Positions 1 to 7,886 of a stretch of DNA of 64,000 bases are shown piece after piece. The notes beneath the pieces are model-generated. The model searched no databases. It was not told the origin of the DNA and saw nothing but the letters and a program-made list of their open reading frames with translations. Position numbers and translations under genes: made by a program. Position 1 is the stretch's first letter. The number at the start of each line of letters is the position of its first letter. Source of the stretch: Paenibacillus sp. DMB5 (GTDB taxonomy: Bacteria; Bacillota; Bacilli; Paenibacillales; Paenibacillaceae); assembly GCF_001517085.1 (NCBI RefSeq), contig NZ_LRAC01000136.1:1-64000 (forward strand), in the 5' to 3' direction.

Positions 1-335
1 CCCTTGATTTCGCCTGCGCTAGACCGGAATCGGGGGAATGAAGGTCAAAAATGCCCTTGAATTGGCCCGCGCAGCCCGAATCGGGAGAATGAAGGTCAAA
101 AATGCCCTTGAATTGGCCCGCGCAGCCCGAATCAGCAGAATGAAGGTCAAAAATGCCCTTGAATTGGTCCGCGTAGCCCGAATCGGGAGAATGAAGGTCA
201 AAAATGCCCTTGATTTCGCCTGCGCGGCCCGAATGGACAGAATGAAGGGCAAAAATGCCCTTGATTTCGCCGCACGGCCCAAAATCGGCAGAATGAAGGG
301 CAAAAGTGCCCTTGATTTCGCTCGCACAGAGAATA
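1..335. repeat. 51-bp tandem repeat array A
   Basis: Seven imperfect units. The word CCCTTGA recurs near 1, 54, 105, 156, 207, 258 and 309, so the period is 51 bp. Each unit holds AAAAATGCCCTTGA followed by a GC-rich spacer (CGCGCAGCCCGAATC-like). In the last two full units the core is a hairpin, AAGGGCA-AAAA-TGCCCTT. Because 51 is a multiple of three, long open frames run through it on both strands. These are low-complexity artefacts, with repeated MKVKNALELARAARIGR-like units, and are not called as genes. The array lies beyond the 3' end of the minus-strand CPBP gene. It shares its core with array C at 16280-16460. Confidence 0.85.
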
Positions 336-377
336 AACTCGTGCGAAAGCCTACGTTCGCAGGTACAAGTAGCTCAG

Positions 378-1205
378 CTAAATTCCGTTCGGTGTACGAT
401 GGCGTCTGCCCAGTATCCGCATCAGCAGAATGCCGTGGAGGATAACGAGCATGCTGCATACCATAGCCATAACCTCTGCCGCCTGGTCGCTGGCAGTCAG
501 CAGATCGAAGATGCCGTGCCAGACTATAACAGGAATAATACTCCAGCGGCTTCCGGCACAGATCCAGGCCAGCACAACAGAACCGTAAGTCAGGCTGATC
601 GCCCAGCCGATCACCCCGGGGCCCATGCCGAGATAGCTTTCATTGAACCAGAAGGCAGGCAGATGCCAGGCCATCCAGATCAAAGCTACCAGCAGGGCTG
701 AGGTATTCAGGGAATACCGCTTGTGCAGAGCCGGAAGCAGGTATCCGCGCCAGCCGCTCTCCTCACCGATCCCGAAGGTCAGCATCCATACCAGTGAGGT
801 TGTCCAGAGATTGAACTGCGGCGGAAGGTCCGAGGTGAGGCCGAAGCTGTGCAGGTCAGGCGCTTTTCCCGTGACCAGAGTATGAACCAGGACAGCTACA
901 GCTCCATAAGCCAAAGGTAATCCGGCGGATAGCACCAGCCATTTTTTGGGGAAAGCAACGGAAAAGGCTGTATTGAACCACCTTCTAAAGCCGTCTCCAC
1001 CCGGCAGGATAAGGCTGCAGAGCGTTCCGAGGAGCGGACCGAAGGAGCCCATGTAGAATTGCCCGGGAAGCACAGGAAGGCCGGCTGCAAACTGCTTGTT
1101 GAGCAGCAGCGGCAGCCAGCACAGCCAGGTGAAGCCAAAGGATACAATAAGGAAGGGAACAAGTTTGGCGGAAGATAATCCGGACGGTTTTGCAGAGGTC
1201 GGCAT
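378..1205 (-). CDS. CPBP family intramembrane metalloprotease
   Basis: A 275-residue multi-pass membrane protein with the three marks of the CPBP/Abi (Rce1-like) family. These are EESGWRG at about residues 148-154 (the EExxxR motif), WHLPAFW at 170-176 and WHGIFD at 219-224, whose Glu and His residues would coordinate the catalytic metal. Hydrophobic stretches fill about residues 15-35, 50-68, 88-110, 134-148, 160-175, 189-205 and 235-262. The start has a strong upstream AAGGGGGG. In the family, members process prenylated proteins, act in bacteriocin self-immunity or handle membrane peptides; the substrate here is unknown. It lies downstream of asnB on the same strand with an 85-bp gap, so it may have its own promoter. 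Confidence 0.85.
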   Translation of the reverse strand: MPTSAKPSGLSSAKLVPFLIVSFGFTWLCWLPLLLNKQFAAGLPVLPGQFYMGSFGPLLGTLCSLILPGGDGFRRWFNTAFSVAFPKKWLVLSAGLPLAYGAVAVLVHTLVTGKAPDLHSFGLTSDLPPQFNLWTTSLVWMLTFGIGEESGWRGYLLPALHKRYSLNTSALLVALIWMAWHLPAFWFNESYLGMGPGVIGWAISLTYGSVVLAWICAGSRWSIIPVIVWHGIFDLLTASDQAAEVMAMVCSMLVILHGILLMRILGRRHRTPNGI

Positions 1206-1290
1206 CAGGGTTAATCCCCCCTTGACTAAGATATGTTTATCTATAGTTGTAGAGGTTTTAGGCCTGCCCCGCTATGGGAATAATCACGGC

Positions 1291-3135
1291 TTAGCCGATG
1301 GATACATTATACTTCTGCAGCCATAGATTCACCTGGGCGAGATAGGCAAACAGCTGCGGGCCGGACATCAGCTGGCCGAACCAGGGCAGGTTACTGGAGG
1401 ATCCCGGTGATGCGGCAATCTCACGGATTTTGGCCGGATCGATCAGCGGCAGGATTGGAGCTGACGGATCGTCCAGGATATTCAGCATCTGTGTACGTAC
1501 GGCGTTCAGATAGGCAGGATTATGGGTTTTGGGATATGGGCTTTTTTTGCGGTAAAGCACATCATCCGGCAGTACACCTTCCAGCGCTTTCCGCAGAATG
1601 CCCTTTTCGCGGTTGCCGACTGTCTTGATCTCCCAGGGGATGTTGAACACGTATTGCACCAGCCGGTGATCGCAATAGGGAACGCGTACCTCGAGCCCGA
1701 CACCCATGCTCATCCGGTCCTTGCGGTCCAGCAGCGTAGGCATAAACCGGGTGATATTGAGGTAGGACATTACGCGCATCTGCGCCTGTTTGCCGGTTTC
1801 ACCGTCAAGCCTCGGCACTTCAGCCACTGCGTCGCTGTAACGGTCGCCTAAATATTCCAGCGGACGTATCCATTCGCGGACTTCGGGCGACAATAGACCT
1901 GCACGCATCTCCGGGGCTACCGACCACGGGAAGGTTCCTGAGGATAGGGCCTCTTCACGGTGAAACCAGGGGTATCCGCCAAAAATTTCGTCAGCCGCTT
2001 CGCCGGAAATTGCAACCGTCGCATTCTTTTTAATCTCCCGGCAAAATAAGTACAGCGACGAATCCACATCCGTCATCCCCGGCAGGTCACGCGAATAGAG
2101 GGCGTTATCCAGCGCTGCCACCAGCTCAGGTGTATCAAAAGTGACATAATGATGATTGGTCTGCAGCTCATCTACCATCCGTTTAATCCACGGGCCGTCT
2201 GCGCCCGGCTGGAAGGAATGGCTTTTGAAATGCTTGTCGTTATCGACATAATCGACCGAGTAGGTGTCTACCTGTCCCTGGCCGCTGCGGTTGTAAAAAT
2301 TCACGGCGAGTGCGGTCAGGGCACTGGAATCCAGCCCTCCGGACAGCAGGGAACATACCGGAACGTCGGAGACGAGCTGGCGCTCCAGCGTATCCTGCAG
2401 CAATTCACGCACTCTGGCGGCAGTTTCATCAACACTATCGGTGTGGGGATGGCTTTCCAGTTCCCAGTATGCATACTTGCGGATGCCGCTGCGGCTATAA
2501 ATCATGGCATGACCCGGGCGAAGCTCGAATATATCTTTGTATACACCCTGTCCCGGAGTGCGGGCCGGACCGACGATGAAAATCTCAGCGAGTCCTTCCG
2601 GTCCGACCTTCGGCTGAACCTTGGGATGCTGCAGCAGCGCCTTGGGCTCGGAGCCAAAGACAAACACATCGTCTACATGGCTGTAGAACAGCGGTTTTAC
2701 GCCAAGCCGGTCGCGGGCCAGAAACAGATGCTCGCGCACGCTGTCCCAGACGGCAAAAGCAAAAATTCCGTTCAGTTTTCCGGTGCAGTCCGGCCCCCAC
2801 TCCATGTAGGCGTGCAGCAGAACCTCAGTATCACACTGGGTCAGAAAATGATGTCCGCGCTGCTTGAGCTCGGTTTTAAGCTCACCTGCATTATAGAGCT
2901 CGCCGTTATACGCAAGCGCGTAGACATTCTCATCCTGGCGGGCGATCATCGGCTGTGCGCCGTTCTCGGGATCAATAACGCTAAGTCTGCGGTGTCCGAG
3001 GGCGCAAGGGCCTGAAATCCACGTTCCGGCGGCATCCGGTCCGCGGTTGGATAAGGTTTCTGTCATTTTTACGAGCAGCTGCGAGTGCTGGGTAAGGTCA
3101 CCGCGCCACTCGATAAAGCCGGTTATTCCGCACAT
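1291..3135 (-). CDS. asnB: Asparagine synthetase (glutamine-hydrolysing)
   Basis: Makes asparagine from aspartate, ATP and glutamine in the cytoplasm. The start at 3135 puts MCGITGF at the N-terminus, so Cys2 becomes the catalytic nucleophile of the class II glutamine amidotransferase domain (about 1-210). An AGAGAGG site lies about 9 bases upstream. The frame stays open for 30 more codons upstream, but a longer start would bury the nucleophile and is rejected. The synthetase domain holds the PP-loop SGGLDSS at about 265-271. The 614-residue length fits the AsnB/AsnO type of Bacilli. It is divergent from the small gene at 3319. B. subtilis has three paralogues, so the exact orthologue (AsnB or AsnO) is not resolved here. 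Confidence 0.93.
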   Translation of the reverse strand: MCGITGFIEWRGDLTQHSQLLVKMTETLSNRGPDAAGTWISGPCALGHRRLSVIDPENGAQPMIARQDENVYALAYNGELYNAGELKTELKQRGHHFLTQCDTEVLLHAYMEWGPDCTGKLNGIFAFAVWDSVREHLFLARDRLGVKPLFYSHVDDVFVFGSEPKALLQHPKVQPKVGPEGLAEIFIVGPARTPGQGVYKDIFELRPGHAMIYSRSGIRKYAYWELESHPHTDSVDETAARVRELLQDTLERQLVSDVPVCSLLSGGLDSSALTALAVNFYNRSGQGQVDTYSVDYVDNDKHFKSHSFQPGADGPWIKRMVDELQTNHHYVTFDTPELVAALDNALYSRDLPGMTDVDSSLYLFCREIKKNATVAISGEAADEIFGGYPWFHREEALSSGTFPWSVAPEMRAGLLSPEVREWIRPLEYLGDRYSDAVAEVPRLDGETGKQAQMRVMSYLNITRFMPTLLDRKDRMSMGVGLEVRVPYCDHRLVQYVFNIPWEIKTVGNREKGILRKALEGVLPDDVLYRKKSPYPKTHNPAYLNAVRTQMLNILDDPSAPILPLIDPAKIREIAASPGSSSNLPWFGQLMSGPQLFAYLAQVNLWLQKYNVSIG

Positions 3136-3318
3136 GGTGTTCATCCTCTCTTTGTGCGATGCTACTGCTCCGGAAGCGGGGCTCCCTTGAAAAGCAGGTA
3201 TAATCACTTGTTTCTTTTTTGCCAAGTAATACAGATATATGCCGATTGAAGGGATAAAATGTATGTCCTTATCCGAACACTAGGGTAGAGGAAAATTTGC
3301 CAGGAGGGATGATGACAA

Positions 3319-3687
3319 GTGTATTACATTAAAGACGCCAAGATCCGCAGAATGACTGAATATGACGGTGCTCCATGTGCCGAGGTTGGCGTATTGCCGG
3401 GAGCTGTAGGGGATTCAGCGCTTTTGGTATATATTGTGGAAGACCAGCATGAGGAAGGCTACGAAATTGTACGCATCCTGACGAATGATGCAGACACCCA
3501 AACCGACTGGTTTGATAATAATATGCATAATGCCTTCGAGGATGTGACAGTCAGTGCATTCACCGGGAGTCCTGTCATGAGCCCAGAGGATGAACGCTCC
3601 AAATTCCAGCGCGAGCTGCTGATCTTCGGCCATCTGAAAAAGCAGCTGGGTGAGCATTTCCGGCAAGTGTCGCTGAAGCGGCACTGA
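3319..3687 (+). CDS. Conserved hypothetical protein, 122 aa
   Basis: GTG start with an AGGAGGG site ten bases upstream; the two nearby ATGs are out of frame. The product is a small, acidic, soluble protein without signal peptide or membrane segment. Its middle has an alternating hydrophobic pattern (SALLVYIVEDQ, GYEIVRILTND) and its C-terminus is basic. I do not recognise the family. It stands alone, divergent from asnB, and ends about 115 bp before the tRNA-Arg promoter, so it is probably monocistronic. Confidence 0.65.
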   Translation: MYYIKDAKIRRMTEYDGAPCAEVGVLPGAVGDSALLVYIVEDQHEEGYEIVRILTNDADTQTDWFDNNMHNAFEDVTVSAFTGSPVMSPEDERSKFQRELLIFGHLKKQLGEHFRQVSLKRH

Positions 3688-3802
3688 TAGCCTGCTGCTG
3701 CAAGGCGGCCACTGCTCCGGCGGCGGATGGAGGGAGTGTATGCGGTGAACAGGGCCGTGGCACCCGCTGCCGGGGGCAGAATGTTTTTTTTGGCGTGCAG
3801 CC

Positions 3803-3830
3803 TTGAAAAAATATTTCAATGCGTTATAAT
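3803..3830 (+). promoter_or_regulatory. Promoter of tRNA-Arg(TCT)
   Basis: TTGAAA (3803-3808), a 16-base spacer and TATAAT (3825-3830), ending 46 bases before the tRNA 5' end. It is a near-consensus sigma-A promoter in an AT-rich stretch. Confidence 0.7.
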
Positions 3831-3876
3831 AGATAACGTTGCGTTAATACATAGTATATAAATCTACACTTCATAT

Positions 3877-3950
3877 GTCCCGGTAGCTCAGCTGGATAGA
3901 GCATGCGCCTTCTAAGCGCACGGTCGGGGGTTCGAATCCCTTCCGGGACG
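3877..3950 (+). tRNA. tRNA-Arg (anticodon TCT)
   Basis: Cloverleaf seen by eye. Acceptor GTCCCGG pairs with CCGGGAC, with G as discriminator. The D arm is GCTC...GAGC, the anticodon arm TGCGC-CTTCTAA-GCGCA gives anticodon TCT, and the T arm is GGGGG-TTCGAAT-CCCTT. No CCA is encoded. It reads AGA (and AGG by wobble). A near-identical minus-strand copy lies at 35774-35845. Confidence 0.95.
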
Positions 3951-4141
3951 TAACACAAGAAGCAGCCTTCCTTTGGGGAGGCTGTTTCTGCGTTCCGGCG
4001 GGATGAGAACCCCAAGTCTGGGGGACGTTGGAGCATCGGCATCGTTAGCATCTGCTTCGCAATCAGCCCGAAAGGGCTGCATCCCTTCCGGGACGTAACA
4101 CAAGAAACAGCCTTCCTTCGGGGAGGCTGTTTCTGCGTTCC
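3936..4141 (+). repeat. Tandem repeat of tRNA-Arg 3' end plus terminator
   Basis: The last 15 bases of the tRNA (ATCCCTTCCGGGACG) and the following terminator hairpin recur 145 bp downstream at 4081. The two copies are separated by a segment with CCCCAAGTCTGGGGG and AGCCCGAAAGGGCT dyads. The same two-unit arrangement occurs inverted at 35540-35790. The unit begins inside the tRNA T arm, as the attachment sites of tRNA-integrating elements do, but no integrase lies here. Confidence 0.8.
3958..3989 (+). terminator. Terminator of tRNA-Arg
   Basis: Stem AGAAGCAGCCT / AGGCTGTTTCT with a small TTCCTTTGGGG-type loop, just after the tRNA. A copy of the hairpin lies at about 4104-4134. Confidence 0.6.
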
Positions 4142-4164
4142 AGGGAGAACAGGGAAGGGAGCAG

Positions 4165-4360
4165 CTTTAAGTGTAGATTGTACAACTAAAAGCACTGTCA
4201 GGCCCGCGGAATCCCACTTTAGCTGTACTTTGTGCAGCTAAAACTCCTGAAATCTGGATAAATGGACGATTTTGCTGATTTTAGTTGCACGGAATACACT
4301 TATCCCAATGAGAGATGCTTTTTTACGGGATATAGCTGCACAAAATGCAGTTATATCAAT
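4165..4360. repeat. Dyad array D (TAGCTG...CAGCTA type)
   Basis: Four related palindromic modules. They are GTGTAGATTGTACAACTAAA (near 4171), TTTAGCTGTACTTTGTGCAG continued by CTAAA (4218-4242), TTAGTTGCACGGAATACACT (4281-4300) and ATAGCTGCACAAAATGCAGT (4332-4351). Spacings are about 50, 62 and 51 bp. The segment 3990-4497 holds no gene I can support, apart from the tRNA tail repeats and these dyads, and lies at the 3' side of argS. Confidence 0.65.
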
Positions 4361-4497
4361 GGCGTTGCAGCCTTTAGGATCGATCAAGCAGTAGACCGGA
4401 TTAAATCCCTCTGTATGGACTTTATTTAGTCCGGTCTTCCTCATATTTATCGAAGCAGGTAAGCCACACATTAGTTCAAAACAAGCAATCACGGCTG

Positions 4498-6426
4498 CTA
4501 CATCCGCTCCGGCTGCGGCAGGCCGAGTACCTCCAGCACTTCACCGAGTGTGTCCCGGAATCTTTGCGTGAGCCAGAGACGGAAGGCCACGGATTCAGGC
4601 TCGCCTTTCAGAATCGGGCAGGCCGAGTAAAAATTGTTGAACAGCGACGCCAGCGTATGCGCGTAGCTGCAGATTGTATTCGGCGTCAGCTGAACGCTTG
4701 CGCTGTAGAGCGTGTCCTGCCAGTTGCTGAGATGCCTCAGCAGAGCGAGCTCAGCCTTTTGCAGTGTCGCCGGGAATACGGGAAGGGCATCCGTCTGCTC
4801 GGCTTCAGGGGTGGCTTTTTCCGCAGCAGGGTTAGCCTTCTCCGCATTAAGATTAGCCTTTGCCGCCGTAACCACTGCTTTACTGAGCACACTGCCTGCA
4901 CGCGCATAGGTGTACATCAGGTACACGCCTGTGTTGCCGGAAATCTCGGTCGCCTGCTTGAAGTCGAAAATAATCTCCGTCCCCAGATTAAACCGCAGCA
5001 GATAATAACGGATGGCAGCGGTGGCGATGAGCCGGCTGGAGAGGCCGCTTTTGTCAGAACGGGTAGCGTCAATTGTGTTCTCCATCAGCTGCACCAGCTC
5101 GGTAACCTTGATGCCGATGCCCTGGCGGCCGGACATGGCGTAAGAGGCTTTGCCCTCGGAGATGTCGATGCCAAGCTCGGCTGCGGACGCCGGACTGAGT
5201 GAAACCACGCCATAGCTTACGTGATGCAATTTTTCAGCCTGCTCTGTGTACCCCAGTACCTCGAGTGCCTGCTTGACCATCGCCTGCGGATATTCCTGTC
5301 TGTAGTCGATGACATTAACCACCCGGTCAGCCCGGCCAAAAGCCAGCTGCTCTCCGCTCAGCCCCGTAGTCCAAAGTCCGGCGGTAAATTCGCTGTAGCT
5401 GAAATCCTTATCCAGCAGGCCGAATTTCCAGAGATGGTAAGCGATATCCTTAGCCGTATAGGTTAAAATCCCGTTCGAGCGCACCAGCACCTTATCCTTG
5501 TGATGCTCATCCGCATCTGGCTCTGACGACTCCTCCGCAGCCTGTTTGAGAATCCAGCAGCCCGCCAGCTTGCCCTCCGTTTCCTGCATGAATACCTCAG
5601 TCTGCTCCAGCAGCGCAAAAGCCGATGACCAGAAGCCCTCCTTAAGAATGCTGCTCTCCCAGACCAGCAGGTCATAGCCAATGCCAAAGCCCTTCATCTC
5701 CGCGACATGCTCCCGCACAATCCGTTCGGCAACAAGACTGCCCAGCCATGCGGTATTGCCGTGCCCTTCTTCCAGTGCGTGAAGAATCTCCGTCCGCTTG
5801 TGCACACTCTCCGGATGCAGCGCGTATTCTTTGTTCACACCGGCATAAATGTCCCAGCAGTAATCGCCAAAACGGACATGATCACCAGCCAGCGGCACAT
5901 TCAGCAGCCCGACCACTGTATCTGCCAGCTGATTGCCGAGATCATCGACATAGTTATGCACCTCAACGCTATACCCGGTTTTCCGTAAAATACGCACCAG
6001 TGCATCCCCGATACAAGCGTTTCTAAGGTGGCCTACGTGCATCGATTTATTCGGATTAACGCTCGTATGCTCGATGATTACTTTTTCCCCTGCAGTCTCA
6101 GGCAGCTCAAAGCTGCGTCCGGCCCACTCCTGCCAGTCGATATATAGATTAATGAAGCCCGGTGCGGCAATATCGATTTTGTAAAATAGTCCGTTTAAAT
6201 CACCTGATTGACTAATTTCAGTTGTTATCAGCTCTGCGATAGCCATAGGTGCCTTACGCAGTACTTTGGCCAGCTGCATGGCAATATTACTGGAGTAGTC
6301 CCCGAAATCGGGATTGGCCGGCTGCTCGAGCACAACAGAGGGAAGCTCCGTAACTGCTGCACCCAGAGCTCTGAACACCTGCCGGACGCTTTGCTCCAGG
6401 CTGTTTATGATAAGTTGGCTTAACAT
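4498..6426 (-). CDS. argS: Arginyl-tRNA synthetase
   Basis: Class I synthetase charging tRNA-Arg. Present are an N-terminal Add-1-like domain (about 1-115), the HIGH-type signature NPNKSMHVGHLRN with HVGH at 130-133, YVDDLGNQ just after, and GRQGIGIKV in the place of KMSK, as in many ArgRS. The DALR anticodon-binding domain closes the protein. At 642 residues it is longer than the roughly 556 of B. subtilis ArgS. Part of the excess is an Ala/Glu/Lys-rich insert before the DALR domain with repeated AEKANPAAEKATPEAE, which looks like a flexible linker. TAGGAGG lies upstream of the ATG. A T-box leader with an arginine specifier precedes it. Confidence 0.9.
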   Translation of the reverse strand: MLSQLIINSLEQSVRQVFRALGAAVTELPSVVLEQPANPDFGDYSSNIAMQLAKVLRKAPMAIAELITTEISQSGDLNGLFYKIDIAAPGFINLYIDWQEWAGRSFELPETAGEKVIIEHTSVNPNKSMHVGHLRNACIGDALVRILRKTGYSVEVHNYVDDLGNQLADTVVGLLNVPLAGDHVRFGDYCWDIYAGVNKEYALHPESVHKRTEILHALEEGHGNTAWLGSLVAERIVREHVAEMKGFGIGYDLLVWESSILKEGFWSSAFALLEQTEVFMQETEGKLAGCWILKQAAEESSEPDADEHHKDKVLVRSNGILTYTAKDIAYHLWKFGLLDKDFSYSEFTAGLWTTGLSGEQLAFGRADRVVNVIDYRQEYPQAMVKQALEVLGYTEQAEKLHHVSYGVVSLSPASAAELGIDISEGKASYAMSGRQGIGIKVTELVQLMENTIDATRSDKSGLSSRLIATAAIRYYLLRFNLGTEIIFDFKQATEISGNTGVYLMYTYARAGSVLSKAVVTAAKANLNAEKANPAAEKATPEAEQTDALPVFPATLQKAELALLRHLSNWQDTLYSASVQLTPNTICSYAHTLASLFNNFYSACPILKGEPESVAFRLWLTQRFRDTLGEVLEVLGLPQPERM

Positions 6427-6490
6427 GAATATGACCTCCTATATTAGTTAAGGCTGCAGCATCGATGAACGGGTAACCTTTTTGCATAAG

Positions 6491-6735
6491 AAAAAGCCCT
6501 CATCTCATAAAAGAGACGAAGGCTTGATTAGCGCTCGCGGTACCACTCTCGTTGCTGAACCAGGGGTTCAACCACTCACAAGTTAACGGTCTTCAGCCGG
6601 GGCTTCCTACTGTTAGTTCAGAAGTCCATCTCCCGGGTGCGCTTCATGTATTGGCTCTGTACCGGTTTCCACCTATCCCGGCTCGCTGAGACTAGATCCA
6701 ACACATTACTGTCCCGTTCATCGATTGCGTATGAT
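6491..6735 (-). promoter_or_regulatory. T-box riboswitch leader of argS
   Basis: Read on the minus strand, the leader has these parts. The specifier loop 5' side has the AGTA motif, and Stem I pairs ATGTGTTGG with CCAATACAT. The loop 3' side is GAAGCGCA, giving CGC (Arg) at 6639-6641 followed by the usual A. The AGCGAGCCGGGATAGGTGG region of Stem I follows. The T-box core GAGTGGTACCGCG lies at about 6537-6550. The terminator stem AAGCCTTCGTCTC / GAGATGAGGGCTT plus T run is at 6491-6525. Uncharged tRNA-Arg should bind the specifier and the TGGT bulge and form the antiterminator, raising argS transcription. The specifier assignment agrees with the downstream gene. Confidence 0.92.
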
Positions 6736-6743
6736 TTTTTTCA

Positions 6744-6771
6744 AGTATAGCGAATTTCCGGAAGAAAGCAA
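6744..6771 (-). promoter_or_regulatory. Likely promoter of the argS leader
   Basis: On the minus strand: TTGCTT (6766-6771), 16-base spacer, TATACT (6744-6749), just upstream of the T-box leader. Confidence 0.5.
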
Positions 6772-6810
6772 GAGGCGGGAGGGAGAACGGCTGGTTTTTT
6801 ATGAAAAATA

Positions 6811-6936
6811 TTAATCCGAGGTAGGTGCTGCGGTGAGGGTTTTAATGTCTGTGGAGCCGTAGATCAGCAGTGCAATCACAATGACGAGCAAAAGTCCGCC
6901 GGCGAATTCCTCCCCGTCAAAATCCGCTTTTCCCAT
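6811..6936 (-). CDS. Small hydrophobic protein, YjcZ-like (41 aa)
   Basis: ATG at 6936, preceded by AAAGGGGG; stop at 6811. The 41-residue product starts MGKADFDGEEFAGG and has one hydrophobic helix (LLLVIVIALLIYG), then a short polar tail. Size and the Gly-Gly plus LLLVIVIALL pattern recall the YjcZ-type small sporulation proteins of Bacilli, but the resemblance is loose. It follows the 101-aa gene by 31 bp and both probably form one small operon, near spore-surface genes. Confidence 0.6.
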   Translation of the reverse strand: MGKADFDGEEFAGGLLLVIVIALLIYGSTDIKTLTAAPTSD

Positions 6937-6967
6937 TAGAGCTGTTCCCCCTTTCCGGCTATATTCC

Positions 6968-7273
6968 TTATGTGTTATCCGCTTTTTGCTTCAGGGCGGT
7001 CATGATTTCGTTTAAAGTTAGGCTGCTGTTATCATCCAGAAAGCTGACCAGCTTATCCACGTTGCTCTGGCTCAGATTGCTTAACGTTTTATATTTGCCG
7101 ACCAGGCCGACCACCAGAGAGGCATCAGTAAACATCTGAATCGAATCCACCTTCAGCTTGCCGGTCAGCAAAAGCGCTGCAACTGCGAATTCCAGCCCCT
7201 TCGGGCTTTGGGCTTTTGGATTTGCCGGCTGTTTCTTGGCACTTGTCTTTTTTCCTTTGCCAGGAGGGGCCAT
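6968..7273 (-). CDS. Hypothetical basic-tailed small protein (101 aa)
   Basis: The ATG at 7273 is chosen because AAGAAGGGAG lies directly upstream; an in-frame ATG at 7297 has no such site. The first 27 residues are Pro/Lys-rich (MAPPGKGKKTSAKKQP...), followed by an amphipathic helical part (FAVAALLLTGKLKVDSIQ, LVGKYKTLSNLSQSNVDKLV). No membrane segment is clear and I do not recognise the family. It is divergent from the spore-surface gene at 7503 and followed by the YjcZ-like gene. Confidence 0.6.
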   Translation of the reverse strand: MAPPGKGKKTSAKKQPANPKAQSPKGLEFAVAALLLTGKLKVDSIQMFTDASLVVGLVGKYKTLSNLSQSNVDKLVSFLDDNSSLTLNEIMTALKQKADNT

Positions 7274-7502
7274 GGGACTCCCTTCTTCCATTTCCATCGT
7301 TCAGGAAAGCAGCAGCACAAAAGGCATTCTCTCCATGGAACAGCGTATGCGGATTTGAAGATTTCGGTGAATGCAGCCTGTCTGCCGTCCACACGGCTGG
7401 CACTGCACTGGAATATTAATATATTGTGCGGTTCATTGGAAGGCCGCTAGAATCAAAGCTTATTTTCATAGACGGGAGAATGGAAAGGAGGAATAGAACA
7501 GG

Positions 7503-7853
7503 ATGGCGATATTATCAACAGGACCGATCGAAAATAATCCTGTGTCCGGGGTAAGACCTGCCCAGCTTGTAACTATCAAAATTGTTAACCGGTCCTCTTC
7601 GGCTGCTGCCGGCGTTTTGATTGAAGGCTACTACCTTACCACAATAAGAAATTTATATGTCAGTGAGGTTCTCAACCTTGCTCCGAATGAGGCTGTGAGC
7701 CGGGAGTATTTTGCAGATCTGGACGGCTATGAGTTTGTCATTACAACCGGAGAGATTATGGAGGCTGATCTGGGCATCTCCGTGTGGGGCAAGCAGGCAG
7801 GCGGCCAACTGGTGGAAGCCCACCGTGTTGTATCTTATGAAGTCATGGATTAA
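7503..7853 (+). CDS. Spore-surface-type N-terminal domain protein (116 aa)
   Basis: Begins MAILSTGPIENN and is closely related to the first 116 residues of the next gene, including RNLYVSE, ADLDGYEF and a W-G-K-x-(A/S)-G segment before a VS(Y/A)E ending. It therefore consists of that domain alone, without a collagen stalk. An AAAGGAGG site precedes the ATG. Neighbourhood and the collagen-bearing paralogue suggest a role on the spore surface, perhaps as a co-assembling partner; this is inference. It is probably cotranscribed with the next gene (33-bp gap). Confidence 0.75.
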   Translation: MAILSTGPIENNPVSGVRPAQLVTIKIVNRSSSAAAGVLIEGYYLTTIRNLYVSEVLNLAPNEAVSREYFADLDGYEFVITTGEIMEADLGISVWGKQAGGQLVEAHRVVSYEVMD

Positions 7854-7886
7854 TCACTAATTTCATAGAAAAGGAGAGTTGCGCAG

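Noticed and set aside
1..335. CRISPR array
   Set aside because: The units are continuous tandem copies with a degenerate spacer-like part; there are no unique spacers of fixed length and no cas genes.
19..459. Open frames on both strands through array A
   Set aside because: They arise because the repeat period is a multiple of three; the products are simple repeats with no ribosome site.
3136..3225. Longer N-terminus of asnB
   Set aside because: It would hide the catalytic N-terminal Cys; the MCGITGF start has its own ribosome site.
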